64,000 nucleotides of DNA from Desulfoferula mesophila (GTDB lineage: Bacteria > Desulfobacterota > Desulfarculia > Desulfarculales > Desulfarculaceae), in the NCBI RefSeq assembly GCF_037076455.1, contig NZ_AP028679.1:2061501-2125500 (forward strand), written 5' to 3'. The notes beneath the pieces were generated by a model that saw nothing but the letters and a program-made list of their open reading frames with translations, had not been told where the DNA came from and ran no database searches. Numbering within the stretch: position 1 is the stretch's first letter; each line of letters opens with the position of its first letter. The position numbers and the translations under genes are program-made. This document shows, piece by piece, positions 62,988-64,000 of the stretch.

Positions 62988-64000
62988 ATGCAGGAAGCGC
63001 CCTGGTTCTACAACCTGATTTCCCTGGGCGGCCTGGTCGCCCTGGTGCTGCTGGCCCGGCTCTCGGGCCTGGGCCGGGGGCCAACCGCCTGGCGCACCCT
63101 GATCTGGGGCCTGGGCCTGCAACTGCTCATCGGGGCCCTGGTCTTCGCCCTGCCCAGCGGGCGCTACGGCCTGCTGGCGGTCAACGACGCCATGGTGGCC
63201 CTGCTGGGCTACTCCCAGGCGGGCATACGTTTCCTGTTCGGCCCCCTGGCCGACCAGCCGGGCGAGCCCCATTACATGGGTTTCATGCTGGCCTTGCACG
63301 CCCTGCCCACCATCGTCTTCTTCATGGCCCTCACCGCCGGTCTGTACCAGCTGGGCATCCTGCAGCGGGTGGTGCGCCTGTTTTCGCGCCTGTTCGTCAA
63401 GACCCTGGGGGCCAGCGGGGCCGAGTCCCTGGGCGTGGCCAGCCTGATGTTCGTGGGGGTGGAGTCGGCGGGCATGGTGCGGCCCTTTTTACCCAAGTTC
63501 ACCCGCAGCGAGTTCTTCACCCTGCTCACCGCGGCCATGGCTACCGTGGCCTCCTCCACCCTGGGGGTCTACGTCATGACCCTCAAGGGCGGGTTCCCCA
63601 ACATCGCCGGGCACCTCATCAGCGCCTCGCTCCTCTCCGCCCCGGCCGCCCTGGTGGTGGCCAAGCTCATGGAGCCCGAAACCGGCGAGCCGCTCACCGC
63701 CGGGCAGGTGGTGGACCCGGCCCTGGGCAAGTACGGCGGCCTCATGGAGGCGGTCATCGCCGGGTCCAACGACGGGGTCAAGCTGGTGGTGGGAGTGGCG
63801 GCCCTGCTGCTAAGCTTTCTTAGCATCCTGGCCCTGTTCAACGGCCTGCTGGGCTGGCTCACCGGTCTGGTGGGCCTGGGCGAGCTGTCCTTGCAGGGCA
63901 TCCTGGGCTGGCTGGGCTATCCCTTTGCCCTGGCCATGGGGGTGCCCCCGGCCGACGCGGCCACGGTGGGTTCGCTTCTGGGCCAGCGGGTGCTGGTCAC
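62988..64000 (+). CDS. Concentrative nucleoside transporter (CNT/NupC-like), 3' end beyond the window
   Basis: The frame is open from an ATG with GGAGAGG upstream to the end of the window (337 codons, no stop), so the gene is cut by the window edge. The product has at least eight hydrophobic segments and CNT-like features: LPTIVFFMALTAGLYQLGI, GASGAESLGVASLMFVGVES and LISASLLSAPAALVVAKLMEPE. CNT proteins take up nucleosides with Na+ or H+. The usual TEAPLLVRP core motif is VESAGMVRP here, keeping the Glu but changing the residues behind it, so substrate use may differ. Confidence 0.8.
   Translation, partial: MQEAPWFYNLISLGGLVALVLLARLSGLGRGPTAWRTLIWGLGLQLLIGALVFALPSGRYGLLAVNDAMVALLGYSQAGIRFLFGPLADQPGEPHYMGFMLALHALPTIVFFMALTAGLYQLGILQRVVRLFSRLFVKTLGASGAESLGVASLMFVGVESAGMVRPFLPKFTRSEFFTLLTAAMATVASSTLGVYVMTLKGGFPNIAGHLISASLLSAPAALVVAKLMEPETGEPLTAGQVVDPALGKYGGLMEAVIAGSNDGVKLVVGVAALLLSFLSILALFNGLLGWLTGLVGLGELSLQGILGWLGYPFALAMGVPPADAATVGSLLGQRVLV

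Overview
The window is GC-rich chromosomal DNA from what is most likely an anaerobic deltaproteobacterium (Desulfobacterota). This is inferred from gene content alone: MetV/MetF with an MvhD-type iron-sulfur protein, archaeal-type glutamate synthase pieces, an NrpR-family regulator, a TIGR03960-type radical SAM protein beside RNase G, and a LipS-type lipoate assembly cluster. No rRNA gene is present to fix the taxonomy.

Bases 1-4971 hold a plus-strand acyl-CoA beta-oxidation set: a DUF35 acyl-CoA-binding protein cut by the window edge, a thiolase, a 3-hydroxyacyl-CoA dehydrogenase, an acyl-CoA dehydrogenase and a metallo-beta-lactamase-fold hydrolase. Bases 5239-8208 are a mobile scar: an IS21-family element next to the C-terminal remnant of a tyrosine recombinase that ends beside a tRNA-Val/tRNA-Asp pair. 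Bases 8544-14367 carry the conserved protein-quality block tig-clpP-clpX-lon.

Bases 14492-24757 form a tightly packed minus-strand run: a beta-CASP RNA nuclease, a radical SAM/DUF2344 protein and RNase G, then a lipoate set (an LplA-type ligase with its accessory domain fused to DUF116, a geranylgeranyl-reductase-like flavoprotein and two radical SAM proteins). This matches the LipS1/LipS2-sLpl(AB)-LipT pathway. Bases 24924-35175 are plus-strand housekeeping and envelope genes: a LOG-family protein, an exported cyclophilin, endonuclease III, an ACT/UPF0210 pair, an AEC carrier, an exported isoaspartyl methyltransferase, a SixA-like phosphatase, MATE and MFS transporters, a PAS protein and an epimerase. 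Two large membrane glycosyltransferase-like genes follow on the minus strand to 40193.

The most unusual region is 40374-50252. A minus-strand operon (mvhD-like, metV, metF, a 974-residue iron-sulfur/FMN glutamate synthase subunit with an internal duplication, and a glutamine amidotransferase/GXGXG subunit) faces a plus-strand operon that encodes NrpR and, translationally coupled to it, a potassium channel. A perfect GGTA-N6-TACC palindrome of the type bound by archaeal NrpR lies just upstream of nrpR. One-carbon reduction, ammonium assimilation, 2-oxoglutarate-type nitrogen sensing and potassium flux thus appear organised as one unit.

The remainder holds an RND efflux operon (50349-56303), an EamA transporter, tRNA-Gln, a carboxymuconolactone decarboxylase-like protein, a ModF-like double ABC ATPase, tRNA-Lys, an ADP-ribosylglycohydrolase with an apparently leaderless promoter, a small CxxC protein, a Uup-like ABC-F ATPase and the start of a nucleoside transporter cut by the window end. 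No CRISPR array was seen.
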